From CAWGMT01 sp963823675 (GTDB taxonomy: Bacteria > Planctomycetota > Planctomycetia > Isosphaerales > Isosphaeraceae): 64,000 nt of DNA. The stretch lies in the NCBI GenBank assembly GCA_963823675.1, contig CAWGMT010000028.1:91414-155413 (forward strand), read 5' to 3'. Below, piece after piece: positions 48,236 through 57,065 of this stretch (the first letter of the stretch is position 1; each line of letters opens with the position of its first letter). The notes under the pieces were generated by a model that made no database searches, had not been told where the DNA came from, and saw nothing but the letters and a program-made list of their open reading frames with translations. The position numbers and the translations under genes were made by a program.

Positions 48236-50590
48236 ATGATTGGAAAGCTCAAACTTGCCATGACGCGCACTGGGGTTCTGGTCGTGATGGCAATTCTCTC
48301 CGGTCTGGCCGCACTCGGCGCGGGGGCTTATAGCTCCTACTTCCGGTACGCCCGAAGTGCCTCCGGCGATCCGACGAAGCCGAATGATCACCAGCCGCGT
48401 CTCGCCCGTTCTTCGAGTTCGCGGGCCGGGACGATCACGGATGGCCGCCGGACGATCCCGTTCCGTCCGCACGAGGCGATCGACGTCAGCGGGTTTTCGG
48501 TCGTCGGACCGTCGCTCAAGCGATGGAAGCCCGATGCATCGCTGGAGACGATCGGTGAATCGTGGAGAGGTGCGGGTTACAAGCTCATCGCAGAATTAGC
48601 CGGGCCCCTCGATGACGCCCGCAGTCGCAAAGACCCGCGCGAAATCGTCGCCCTGCTCATGACCAGGGCACAGATCTTGAACTACGAGGGCGAGCCGGAA
48701 CGCAGCTACGAGGTCGGGCTGGAGGCACGTTCCCTGGCCGAGGCGGATGATAAAGTGGCATCAGAATGGCTCTATACGATTATCTATTTCCAGGGAGTGA
48801 CCGCGCTGCGCTGCGGCGAGAACGACAACTGCATCATGTGTCGGGGGGAGAGCTCGTGCATCCTGCCGATCGCTCCGGCCGCAATTCACACCAAGCCGGA
48901 AGGATCGCGGCTGGCGATCCGGCACTTCACCGAGTACCTCCGGCGGTTCCCAGACGACCTGGGAGTCCGCTGGCTGCTCAACCTGGCCCACATGACTCTC
49001 GGCGAGCATCCCGACAAGGTCGATCCGCGATTCCTGATATCGCTGGATCGATACCGGAACTCGGAATTCAACATCGGCAGGTTCCGCGACGTTGGCCACC
49101 GCGTGGGCGTGGACCGTTTCAACCAGGCCGGCGGCGCGATCATGGACGATTTCGACAACGACGGCCTGCTCGACATTTTCGTGACCTGCTTCGACGCCAC
49201 TACAGGCGCGGCCTACTTCCATAACCGGGGCGACGGGATCTTTCTGGACCGGTCGAAGGAGGCTGGAGTAACCGATCAACTGGGCGGAATGGTCTGCTAT
49301 CAGACCGACTACAATAACGACGGCCGCATGGATGTCTTCATCCCGCGCGGGGCGTGGTTCCCACACCCGGTTCGTCCGTCCCTCTTGCGAAATGACGGCG
49401 TCAAAGGCTTCACGGACGTCACCAGGGAAGCAGGGCTTTTGGGCCCGGTCAATTCCAACGGTGCCGCCTGGGCCGACTACGACAATGACGGCTGGCTCGA
49501 CCTGTTCATGTGCTGTGAGCAGCAGCCCAATCGCCTGTATCATAACCGCGGGGACGGCACCTTCGAGGATGTCTCCGAGAAGGCCGGCGTGAGAGGGGAG
49601 AACCAGAGGCTCTTCTGCAAGGGAGTGGCGTGGATCGATTTCGACAATGACAACGATCCCGACCTGTTCATCAACAACCTGAGCGGGCCGGCCGAGCTGC
49701 GTCGCAACAACGGCGACGGCACCTTCACGGACGTCACGGCGCAGATGGGCATCGCGGGCCCCTATCGCGGGTTCTCGTGCTGGGCCTGGGATTATGACAA
49801 CGACGGCTGGCTGGACATCTTCGCCACGTCTTACGACCGCACGCTCGAGGACGTGGTCAAGGGCCTCGTGGGCCAGCCTCACAGCCGTTATCCCAACAGC
49901 CTCTACCGCAACACCGGGGGAAAGGGCTTCGATGACGTGACCCGTGAAGCGGGCCTGGACATGGTCTTCGCCACGATGGGGAGCAACTATGGCGACTTCG
50001 ACAACGACGGCTTCCTGGACATGTACCTGAGCACCGGCGACCCCAGCTTGTCGACTCTGGTCCCCAACCGCATGTTCAAGAACGTCGACGGCAAGCGCTT
50101 CGCGGAGATCACGGGCAGCTCCGGGACGGGCCATCTTCAAAAAGGGCACGCCGTGGCCTGCGGCGACTGGGACCGCGACGGAGACGTCGACCTGTTCGTC
50201 GAGATGGGCGGCGTCGTCAACGGCGATAAGTATCACGACATCCTTTTCCAGAATCCTGGACAGGGGAACCACTCGCTGACGGTCAAGCTCGTGGGCCGGA
50301 AGACCAACCGGGCAGCCATCGGAGCGCGGATCAAGGTGCTAGCGGGCGGGCGAGAACCGCTGACCGTTCACCGCCATGTATCGTCGGGAAGCAGCTTCGG
50401 CGCCAACCCGCTCGAGCAGACGATCGGCCTGGGCAAGGCCGATCGGGTCGCGGTTCTGGAAGTGCACTGGCCGACGAGCGGAACAACCCAGGTATTTCGC
50501 GACATTCCGGCCGACCAGGGGATCGAGATCACCGAGTTCGCGGAATCGTATCGGCGGTTGAGCTGGAAGCGGATTCCCCAGCCTGAATGA
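48236..50590 (+). CDS. CRTAC/ASPIC FG-GAP repeat protein, tandem copy 2
   Basis: 784 residues, uninterrupted. N-terminal anchor (GVLVVMAILSGLAALGAGAY), a helical part with DNCIMCRGESSCILP, then seven or so FG-GAP/VCBS units with DxDNDGxxD calcium loops and VTxxAG strands (FTDVTREAGLLGPVNSNGAA), ending in ASPIC/UnbV (GARIKVLAGGREPLTVHRH). It is highly similar to copy 1 throughout, most strongly in the C-terminal 500 residues, with a 28-bp gap between the genes. Exported, membrane-tethered, calcium-stabilised propeller proteins of this type are abundant in planctomycetes; the ligand is unknown. Confidence 0.9.
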   Translation: MIGKLKLAMTRTGVLVVMAILSGLAALGAGAYSSYFRYARSASGDPTKPNDHQPRLARSSSSRAGTITDGRRTIPFRPHEAIDVSGFSVVGPSLKRWKPDASLETIGESWRGAGYKLIAELAGPLDDARSRKDPREIVALLMTRAQILNYEGEPERSYEVGLEARSLAEADDKVASEWLYTIIYFQGVTALRCGENDNCIMCRGESSCILPIAPAAIHTKPEGSRLAIRHFTEYLRRFPDDLGVRWLLNLAHMTLGEHPDKVDPRFLISLDRYRNSEFNIGRFRDVGHRVGVDRFNQAGGAIMDDFDNDGLLDIFVTCFDATTGAAYFHNRGDGIFLDRSKEAGVTDQLGGMVCYQTDYNNDGRMDVFIPRGAWFPHPVRPSLLRNDGVKGFTDVTREAGLLGPVNSNGAAWADYDNDGWLDLFMCCEQQPNRLYHNRGDGTFEDVSEKAGVRGENQRLFCKGVAWIDFDNDNDPDLFINNLSGPAELRRNNGDGTFTDVTAQMGIAGPYRGFSCWAWDYDNDGWLDIFATSYDRTLEDVVKGLVGQPHSRYPNSLYRNTGGKGFDDVTREAGLDMVFATMGSNYGDFDNDGFLDMYLSTGDPSLSTLVPNRMFKNVDGKRFAEITGSSGTGHLQKGHAVACGDWDRDGDVDLFVEMGGVVNGDKYHDILFQNPGQGNHSLTVKLVGRKTNRAAIGARIKVLAGGREPLTVHRHVSSGSSFGANPLEQTIGLGKADRVAVLEVHWPTSGTTQVFRDIPADQGIEITEFAESYRRLSWKRIPQPE

Positions 50591-50824
50591 GAGGCCGGGA
50601 GAACGGGGACGAACATGACGGGAGGGGCGGTCGCGATGCGAGAGTGCCGTGGGCCAAACGCCATGTCTGGGTGTGGTCTGCTGGAGCGACGCAGCGGAGT
50701 GGTGCGCGTACCGAACTCTCTTTTTTTGTCCCCTTGCAATGCGGCCCCGCGACGGGTTACTCTATTACGGCATTTGACATTTGGACAGGACGTCTAGAAA
50801 CATCATCTCTCGACATCGAGTTCA

Positions 50825-51265
50825 ATGGGGTCTATCCGTTCCAAGCGACTGATGCGGTTGGCAACCGGAGCGCTGGTGCTGCTTTTGGTGCACAGCGTCG
50901 GTGCGCTTCCCTCGGCTTGGGCGGGTTGCAACCACCTTGTCAGCTCGCGGTCCGACGCCTTCCTCAAATTCGACCAGCTCGACGAGCTCATTCAGGGGAA
51001 TGCGATCGCTCGGTCCTCGGACGACCTCGCTCGGGGTTCACAGGGGCCGAATCGCGAGAGGCCGTGCACGGGTATGAGCTGCTCGGGCCGTGTCCCCTTG
51101 CCAGTTTCAACCGCTTCTCATGGACCCGAAGGCTCAGATCAATGGGGTGCGTTGGCCACGATTACGGTTGTACTGAGCCCTTCTCTGTCCGCTCATCCGT
51201 CCGATGAGCCGGGCTCACGTGCCAGCGGTCAAGCCGCCTTCATCTTCCACCCGCCCCGAGCGTGA
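50825..51265 (+). CDS. Small secreted Cys-containing protein, paralogue of the 42048 gene
   Basis: 146 residues from ATG 50825. Signal peptide (LATGALVLLLVHSVGALPSA), mature start AGCNHLVSSRSDAFLKFDQL, then RPCTGMSCSGRVPLPVSTAS. The three-cysteine pattern and flanks match the 42048 product. A TTGACA at 50774-50779 fits a -35 element, though the matching -10 is poor. A hairpin at 51333-51349 lies 70 bp downstream. Confidence 0.6.
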   Translation: MGSIRSKRLMRLATGALVLLLVHSVGALPSAWAGCNHLVSSRSDAFLKFDQLDELIQGNAIARSSDDLARGSQGPNRERPCTGMSCSGRVPLPVSTASHGPEGSDQWGALATITVVLSPSLSAHPSDEPGSRASGQAAFIFHPPRA

Positions 51266-51332
51266 CGCGACGCTAGACTTGGTCGTCTCAGCCTGCTCGC
51301 AACTCAGCGAGGACGGTGATCCCGCCGGCAAA

Positions 51333-51349
51333 GCGAGCCTTCGGCTCGC
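51333..51349. terminator. Stem-loop without T-run downstream of the 50825 gene
   Basis: GCGAGCC TTC GGCTCGC, a perfect seven-pair stem with a three-base loop. No U-tract follows, so intrinsic termination is doubtful; it could instead protect the transcript end. The rest of 51266-51625 holds no gene. Confidence 0.4.
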
Positions 51350-51625
51350 CGGGTGACGGCGTCGATGATCTGCGCTGACTCCTCACCAATCGAACAATCC
51401 GATTCGGGCCAGTGAGGCAGATCGGCCCTTGCGACAGTGCGAGGCAAAGCCATCCGATCGTGCTCTGTCCAAACCGGTGCGCCGTCGTGTGTGCGCGTCA
51501 CTACGCTCCGTCCATCCCTTAGGCCGGCCCGTCGCGGACCGAGTCGCGGGGATGGCGTATCGTGATTGGTTCCTTCATACAAGACTAATCCAGATCATTT
51601 CACGCGGCTCAGAGGAGATCTTTTC

Positions 51626-52576
51626 ATGAACCATCGTCGTTCCGGATTCACCTTGATCGAGCTTCTGGTTGTGATCGCGATCATCGCGGTTCTTATCGCC
51701 CTCTTGCTCCCTGCCGTGCAGTCGGCTCGGGAGGCGGCGCGACGGATCCAGTGCGTCAACAACCTCAAACAGATCGGCCTGGCGCTGCATAACTACCAGG
51801 AGTCGCGCACGTCCCTGCCCGGTGCCGATATGGTGTTCAACGTCACCGAAATATCGGCCCTCTCCAACATCCTGCCGTATCTCGAGCAGGCGAACGTCTA
51901 CAACTCGATTAACTTCGATTTTTCCTATCAGGATCCCAATAACTCCACGGCGATGTACACCGTCATCAACGGTTTCATTTGCCCCTCGGACCTACCGGAC
52001 GCGATTCCATCACTGGGAGCGCAGACCAACTACATGGCCAACATGGGCAGCGGCATCGTCTGGCAGTCGGCAATCGGCCCGAACGTGGGGTTGCCCCAGC
52101 CCAACGGCGTCTTTTATGGCGACAGCGCCACGCGATTCGCCGACATCACCGACGGCCTGTCCAACACGACGTTCTTCAGCGAGCGAGTTCTTGCCGACGG
52201 GAACAACGCGATCGTGAGCCCGATCGCCGATGTCTTCTTCTCACCCGGCTTCCCCGTGACGCCCGACGACGCCTTGCAACAGTGCCTGGCCGTCAATATC
52301 TACGACCTGAACAACCAGTTTCCGCTCTTCATGGGGGCTCCCTGGCTCTGCGGCCAGCACATCTTCCTCCACGTGTCTCCGCCTAACTCGCGTTCGTGCG
52401 GTTTTTTTGTCGCTCTCCGCGCCGTGATGCCGCCGTCGAGCCGCCATCCCGGCGGGGTCAACGTGGTTTTCGGCGACGGGTCGGTCAAGTTCATCAAGGA
52501 CTCGATCAACCTGCCAATCTGGCGTGCTTTGGGCACCCGATCCGGTGGCGAGGTCATCAGTGCCGACAGTTACTGA
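51626..52576 (+). CDS. DUF1559 family protein with type IV pilin-like N-terminus
   Basis: 316 residues, ATG 51626 with AGAGGAG. The prepilin-type start is RRSGFTLIELLVVIAI, cleaved before Phe and continuing as a hydrophobic helix. Then comes the DUF1559 core (AARRIQCVNNLKQIGLALHN, LPYLEQANVYNSIN, FADITDGLSNTTFFSERVLA) and the C-terminal H-x9-DG motif (HPGGVNVVFGDGSVKFIKDS). These pseudopilin-like proteins are strongly expanded in planctomycetes and are presumed to be assembled at the cell surface. The following lipoprotein gene, 32 bp on, is probably cotranscribed. Confidence 0.95.
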   Translation: MNHRRSGFTLIELLVVIAIIAVLIALLLPAVQSAREAARRIQCVNNLKQIGLALHNYQESRTSLPGADMVFNVTEISALSNILPYLEQANVYNSINFDFSYQDPNNSTAMYTVINGFICPSDLPDAIPSLGAQTNYMANMGSGIVWQSAIGPNVGLPQPNGVFYGDSATRFADITDGLSNTTFFSERVLADGNNAIVSPIADVFFSPGFPVTPDDALQQCLAVNIYDLNNQFPLFMGAPWLCGQHIFLHVSPPNSRSCGFFVALRAVMPPSSRHPGGVNVVFGDGSVKFIKDSINLPIWRALGTRSGGEVISADSY

Positions 52577-52608
52577 GGCGACCAAATTAAAAAAGCGGGA
52601 GGTGACCG

Positions 52609-53085
52609 ATGATTGGCACGACGAAAACGACCGTGCTGGGAGAACGCATGCCCCATTTGAGCATGCCCGACTCGAGTTGGTACGGGACCCTTTGGGTTGT
52701 CGTCGCGTGTCTCGGCGTGTTGGCGACGCTGTTCTTTTCGGGCTGCTCCGGTTCGAGCCGTGCGCATGCCGTTGACGAGCCGCGCGCTCGAGAGGCGCTC
52801 AAGACCGCGCTCGACCAGTGGAAAGCGGGAGGAAGTATCGAGACTGTGGCGTCGTCCGCGACGCCGATGACCGTTCAAGACTTCGATTGGATGGCCGGTG
52901 CCAAGCTGATCGACTACCAGATCGTCGACGACGGCAAGGCCTACGACGCCAACCTTCGCGTCCAGGTCAAGCTCTCTCTGAGCAGCCCGGGAATGGCCTC
53001 GGGCAAGGCCACCGAGAAAAAGGTGTGGTACCTTGTTGGCACCAGCCCTTCGGTGACCGTGTTTCGTGACGCGCTACGGCGTTAA
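52609..53085 (+). CDS. Lipoprotein of unknown function
   Basis: 158 residues, ATG 52609 with GGGAGGTGA upstream. A long N-terminal extension precedes the hydrophobic segment VVVACLGVLATLFFSGCSGS, whose FSGC is a lipobox. The mature part begins SSRAHAVDEPRAREALKTAL and includes QDFDWMAGAKLIDYQIVDDG. Small lipoproteins of this kind commonly follow DUF1559 genes in planctomycetes, so a shared surface structure is plausible but unproven. Confidence 0.75.
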   Translation: MIGTTKTTVLGERMPHLSMPDSSWYGTLWVVVACLGVLATLFFSGCSGSSRAHAVDEPRAREALKTALDQWKAGGSIETVASSATPMTVQDFDWMAGAKLIDYQIVDDGKAYDANLRVQVKLSLSSPGMASGKATEKKVWYLVGTSPSVTVFRDALRR

Positions 53086-53368
53086 AGCAGCAACAACCGC
53101 GCTCTCCAGCGGGCGAGTCGGCGGCGTTGGCCACCCGACTCGCCCTTCCAGAATTCCTGCAGTGAATGCTGTGAGTGGTATCTGTCGCCGGACAACGGTC
53201 GCACTCTGCGTCGGCGCGAAGCAGGTCGTCACATGGGGGGAGTTTCGTAATCTCCCGGCGAAAAACGAATTCCATTAGAATTGATTTACTCGCCCCTCGA
53301 TCGTATATGAAGGAGGTTCGCTCGAACGAGTCTCAACATCCTTGATCCAGGTTCGTCGAAGGCGCGCG

Positions 53369-54444
53369 ATGCAACTGCCCCGTCTGCAACTCCCGGGCCG
53401 CCTAGCCATGATCGCCGTGGTCGGACTCAGTTCCACGATCTGGGGATTCGGGCGGTTTGTCTCCGGGAATCGGGGAGCGCAAAAACTCTCGCGGCGCCAC
53501 CCACTCACGCAGTTTGCGCCCACTCGTTTTGGCGAGGCATTGGAACTGCCCGTTCGGCTCGTGCCTCGCGAAACAGGATGGGGCATTTATCCTGCGACCG
53601 GGGACCTGGACGGTGATGGTCGTGCCGACCTCCCGATCGGCGGCAGCAATGGCCGGATGCAGTTTCGCCGCAACATCAGCACGACCGAGCGCCCAGCGTT
53701 CGCCCCGCCGGTCTGGTTCGACGAGCTCTGCCCGAACGGCCGGATTCCCGTCGGCTGAAAGGGCGCGAATTTCTGTCCGCAGTTTGCGGACGTGGATGGC
53801 GACGGACGGCTCGATCTCCTGACCGGTTCCGATAACTGCTGCGACCGCGAACCCGGCTTCTACTGGTTCCGGCGCACGGCCGACGGCCATTTCGAAGCAC
53901 GGCGGAAGGTGCGAGTGAAGGTGCGGGGCTCGGAAGAAATGATCATGGCACGCTTCCGCGCAGCCCTGAGCGACTGGGACGGCGACGGACGGCTCGAGGT
54001 CGTGGCCGCGCTCGAAGGGACCAAGCCGGGTCTGTACACGAGCGATGGGTCGTGGTCGCCGAGCGGCGAGGTCACCGCGAACCGACCGGTGTCCGGGAGC
54101 CCCGCAGATCTCCGCCACCAACCGTGCATCACCGATTGGGACGGCGACGGCCTGCTCGACCTGATCTGCTTGTCCTCCCAGTCCGCGGTCGTCTGGACCG
54201 CGGCCTCGACGACTGGAGCGAGCCCTGGCTGGCTGGGCCCCAATCGTTGCTGAACTTACCGGAGCGGGAAATCGCCGTCGGACTCAGCACGGGCGACTGG
54301 GACGGTGATGGCTGGTCCGATCTCATCGTCGGGTACCTTCGCGGTGAATCCGACGGGAAACGCTCGATTGCGTACACGACGGCGGGCGTCAGGATCTACC
54401 CGCGCCGGAGGTCTTGGACAGGGATTGCCTCGACCGACAGGTGA
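53369..54444 (+). CDS. Exported FG-GAP/VCBS repeat protein (in-frame TGA and one apparent frameshift)
   Basis: ATG 53369; hydrophobic N-terminus (LAMIAVVGLSSTIWGFGRFV). FG-GAP units: GDLDGDGRADLPIGGSNG, FADVDGDGRLDLLTGSDN, LSDWDGDGRLEVVAALEG, ITDWDGDGLLDLICL. A TGA at 53756-53758 interrupts between RIPVG and KGANFCPQ in the same frame. Near 54195 the frame moves to SEPWLAGPQSLLNLPEREIA and GDWDGDGWSDLIVGYLRGES, stopping at 54442-54444. About 358 residues, shorter than most of its family. The two breaks make it doubtful that an intact product is made, if the sequence is right. Confidence 0.65.
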
Positions 54445-54627
54445 TGGTGGCAAGGGTGCGGGGCAACGCCGTTAAGCATTCTGGAATGCCAGGTGCCCGA
54501 GGCGCCGAGGAGCGTGCGAGCGAGCGGGTCAAGTCAGGAACCGATTCAGGGTCGATCAGTTCCTGACACCTTTTCCCGCCCCGGCCCTTGACGCTCGCCG
54601 AGCGAGAATCGTATCGTCACGAGCATT

Positions 54628-55323
54628 ATGGACACAAACCGACGCCAATCGCCGCGCTCGCGGCAGCGTACTGAAAAAATGCCCTTCCCTGTTCTGGCAC
54701 CCGATCGCTGGGCGGCCGCCGTGCGGCATCTGCGCCAGGCCGATCCTCACTTGCGGGCGATCATCGACCGGATCGGCCCGTGCCGGCTGGAACCCCACCC
54801 GGACCGCTTTGGTGCTCTGGTGCGCTCGATCATCAGCCAGCAGATTTCGTCCAAGGCAGCGGCGTCGATCAACCAGCGGCTGACGGCAATCGGCGGCGAG
54901 CCCCACCGGCCGCGACGATTGATCGAGCTCGGCGAGGCCTCGCTTCGGAGCGTGGGCCTCTCGAGCGCCAAGGCCCGCTATGTTCTCAACCTGGCAGCGG
55001 CCGTCGATTCCGGGCAAGTGCCTCTCGACGAGATCGACGACTCCTGGGATGAGCCGACCATTGTCGAGGCCCTCACGTCGGTGAAAGGGATCGGGGTCTG
55101 GACGGCCGAGATGTTTCTGATCTTTGTGCTCAACCGGCCCGACGTGCTGCCCGCCAGCGATCTGGGCATCCGGGCCGGCCTCAAGGATCGGCACGGGCTC
55201 GTGGAGCTGCCCAAGCCGCGTGAGTGTTGCGCTCTGGCCGAACTTTGGCGGCCCTACCGCACGATCGCGAGCTGGTATATCTGGCGCAGGGTTCAACACA
55301 GCACGGCTTGCCGCGGTCACTGA
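54628..55323 (+). CDS. DNA-3-methyladenine glycosylase II-like (HhH-GPD)
   Basis: 231 residues from ATG 54628; internal Met 54679 is an alternative start. HhH-GPD features: FGALVRSIISQQISSKAAAS, VGLSSAKARYVLNLA, the helix-hairpin-helix LTSVKGIGVWTAEMFLIFVL and the catalytic Asp in DVLPASDLGIRAGLK. It removes alkylated bases in base-excision repair in the cytoplasm. The AlkA N-terminal domain is missing, as in the short bacterial glycosylases. Stand-alone gene or first of a pair with the downstream deacylase. Confidence 0.9.
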   Translation: MDTNRRQSPRSRQRTEKMPFPVLAPDRWAAAVRHLRQADPHLRAIIDRIGPCRLEPHPDRFGALVRSIISQQISSKAAASINQRLTAIGGEPHRPRRLIELGEASLRSVGLSSAKARYVLNLAAAVDSGQVPLDEIDDSWDEPTIVEALTSVKGIGVWTAEMFLIFVLNRPDVLPASDLGIRAGLKDRHGLVELPKPRECCALAELWRPYRTIASWYIWRRVQHSTACRGH

Positions 55324-55413
55324 TGTCGCCGAAGAAGGCGCATCGCCGAAGCGGAAGCGCAAGTCTCTCTGAGACCTTACCATCAACCCTCGGGAAACAA
55401 ACCGAACCAAACC

Positions 55414-56976
55414 ATGACATTCGACCTGGTCTTGAAGGGCGGCTGGGTGATCGACGGCTCGGGAGGGCCGCCATTCCGGGCCGACGTCGGCGTGATCGAT
55501 ACCATGGTCGGCGAGGTCGCGCGGCTCGATGGCGCTGTAGCGCCGCGGGTGATCGACGTGTCGGGCCGGTACGTCGTCCCCGGCTTCATCGATGCCCATG
55601 TTCATGGCGACCTGATGCTGCTGGCCGATCCGATCCACTTACCCGCATTGCGCCAGGGAGTGACAACCTATCTCATTGGCCAGGACGGCAGTTCGTTCGC
55701 GCCGGCTTCGCCGGCCACGCTCGACTACATGCGGCGCTATACTACCGGGTTCAACGGCGATCCGCCCGGGCTCGATCATGAATGGCGGACGATCGACGAC
55801 TATCTGAGGCGGTTCGACCGCCGGGTGGCGATCAATGTGGCCTATCTGATCCCGAACGGAAACATCCGGATGGAAGTCATGGGGCTTGACCCTCGCCCCG
55901 CCTCCGTTGACGAGATTGCCGCCATGCAGAAGCTGGTGCGCGAGGGGATGGACGCCGGCGCGATCGGGCTTTCGACCGGCCTGGATTACATTCCGAGCCG
56001 GTATGCCGACGCACGCGAGATCGCCGCCTTGTGCGAGCCGGTCGCGTCGGAAAATGGTGTTTACGTCACCCACATGCGGGGCTACGCGCGCAATGCCGCA
56101 GCCGGCATGAACGAGGTCTACGAGATTGCACGATCGAGCGGAGTTGCCGCTCATGTCTCGCATTACAACGGCAAGGCCGACCTCCTGATTCCCTTGATGG
56201 ACGAAGGCCGCGCGCTGGGCCTCGACCTGACGTATGACTCTTACCCGTACCTGGCAGGAAGCACAATTCTGGGGATGATCGCCTTACCCCCGTGGGTTCA
56301 GGAGCAGGGAGTGGAAGCCACGCTCAATCGCCTGCGAGTTCCGGCCGTCCGGAGCCGGCTCAAATCGGAATGGTTCGCGTCCGTGCTGCCTTACCCTCTG
56401 GAAACCGTGACGATCGCCATGGCGGCTCATCCCGACTGGCGGTGGGCTGAAGGACAAACCGTCACGGCGGGCGCCGAACAGGCGCGGCTCGATCCGGGCG
56501 AGTTCGTCTGTGAGATTCTGCTGGCGTCGGAAATGGCGGTCGGGGTCGTCGTCTTCCGCCCCAACGACCGGACCGAGGCCGATGTTCGGGCGATCCTCCG
56601 TCATCCGGCGCACATGGCGGGCTCCGACGGCATTTTCTGCGGCGCCTTTCCCCACCCGCGCGGCTGGGGGGCCTTTGCCCGCTATCTGGGTTACCACACG
56701 CGCGAGCTCGGCGATTACTCCTGGCCTGAGGCGGTGGCCCATCTATCGTGTCACGCGGCTCGGCGATTTCGCCTGACCGACCGGGGCTTGCTCCGGCCAG
56801 GATTTGCCGCCGACATCGTCGTCTTCGACCCAGCCACGGTCACCGCCCGGTCAACCTACGCCGCTGGCCGATCACTGGCCGACGGGGTTGACCATGTCCT
56901 GGTCAATGGCACCCTGGTTCTGGAAAACGGCAAGCCGACGGGAGCAACGCCCGGCCGCGCGCTGCGGCGGGCGTAG
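55414..56976 (+). CDS. N-acyl-D-amino-acid deacylase (D-aminoacylase) family amidohydrolase
   Basis: 520 residues. N-terminal beta-sandwich with VLKGGWVIDGSGGPPFRADV, metal-site GFIDAHVHGDL, then AIGLSTGLDYIPSRYADARE (family-specific), YVTHMRGYARNAAAGMNEVY, SHYNGKADLLIPLMDEGRAL, the downstream metal Asp in AGSDGIFCGAFPHPRGWGAF, and a C-terminal GFAADIVVFDPATV returning to the sandwich. It hydrolyses N-acylated D-amino acids or related N-acyl compounds. No signal peptide, so probably cytoplasmic. The start is well defined by the conserved N-terminus. Confidence 0.9.
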   Translation: MTFDLVLKGGWVIDGSGGPPFRADVGVIDTMVGEVARLDGAVAPRVIDVSGRYVVPGFIDAHVHGDLMLLADPIHLPALRQGVTTYLIGQDGSSFAPASPATLDYMRRYTTGFNGDPPGLDHEWRTIDDYLRRFDRRVAINVAYLIPNGNIRMEVMGLDPRPASVDEIAAMQKLVREGMDAGAIGLSTGLDYIPSRYADAREIAALCEPVASENGVYVTHMRGYARNAAAGMNEVYEIARSSGVAAHVSHYNGKADLLIPLMDEGRALGLDLTYDSYPYLAGSTILGMIALPPWVQEQGVEATLNRLRVPAVRSRLKSEWFASVLPYPLETVTIAMAAHPDWRWAEGQTVTAGAEQARLDPGEFVCEILLASEMAVGVVVFRPNDRTEADVRAILRHPAHMAGSDGIFCGAFPHPRGWGAFARYLGYHTRELGDYSWPEAVAHLSCHAARRFRLTDRGLLRPGFAADIVVFDPATVTARSTYAAGRSLADGVDHVLVNGTLVLENGKPTGATPGRALRRA

Positions 56977-57065
56977 AATCTCATGTTGTGTCGAAATTTG
57001 CTCGAAAGTCAGCCTCTCGTTCGCATCCACGACAGCCTCCTCGGGTCAAGTGGCCACGAACCAAC

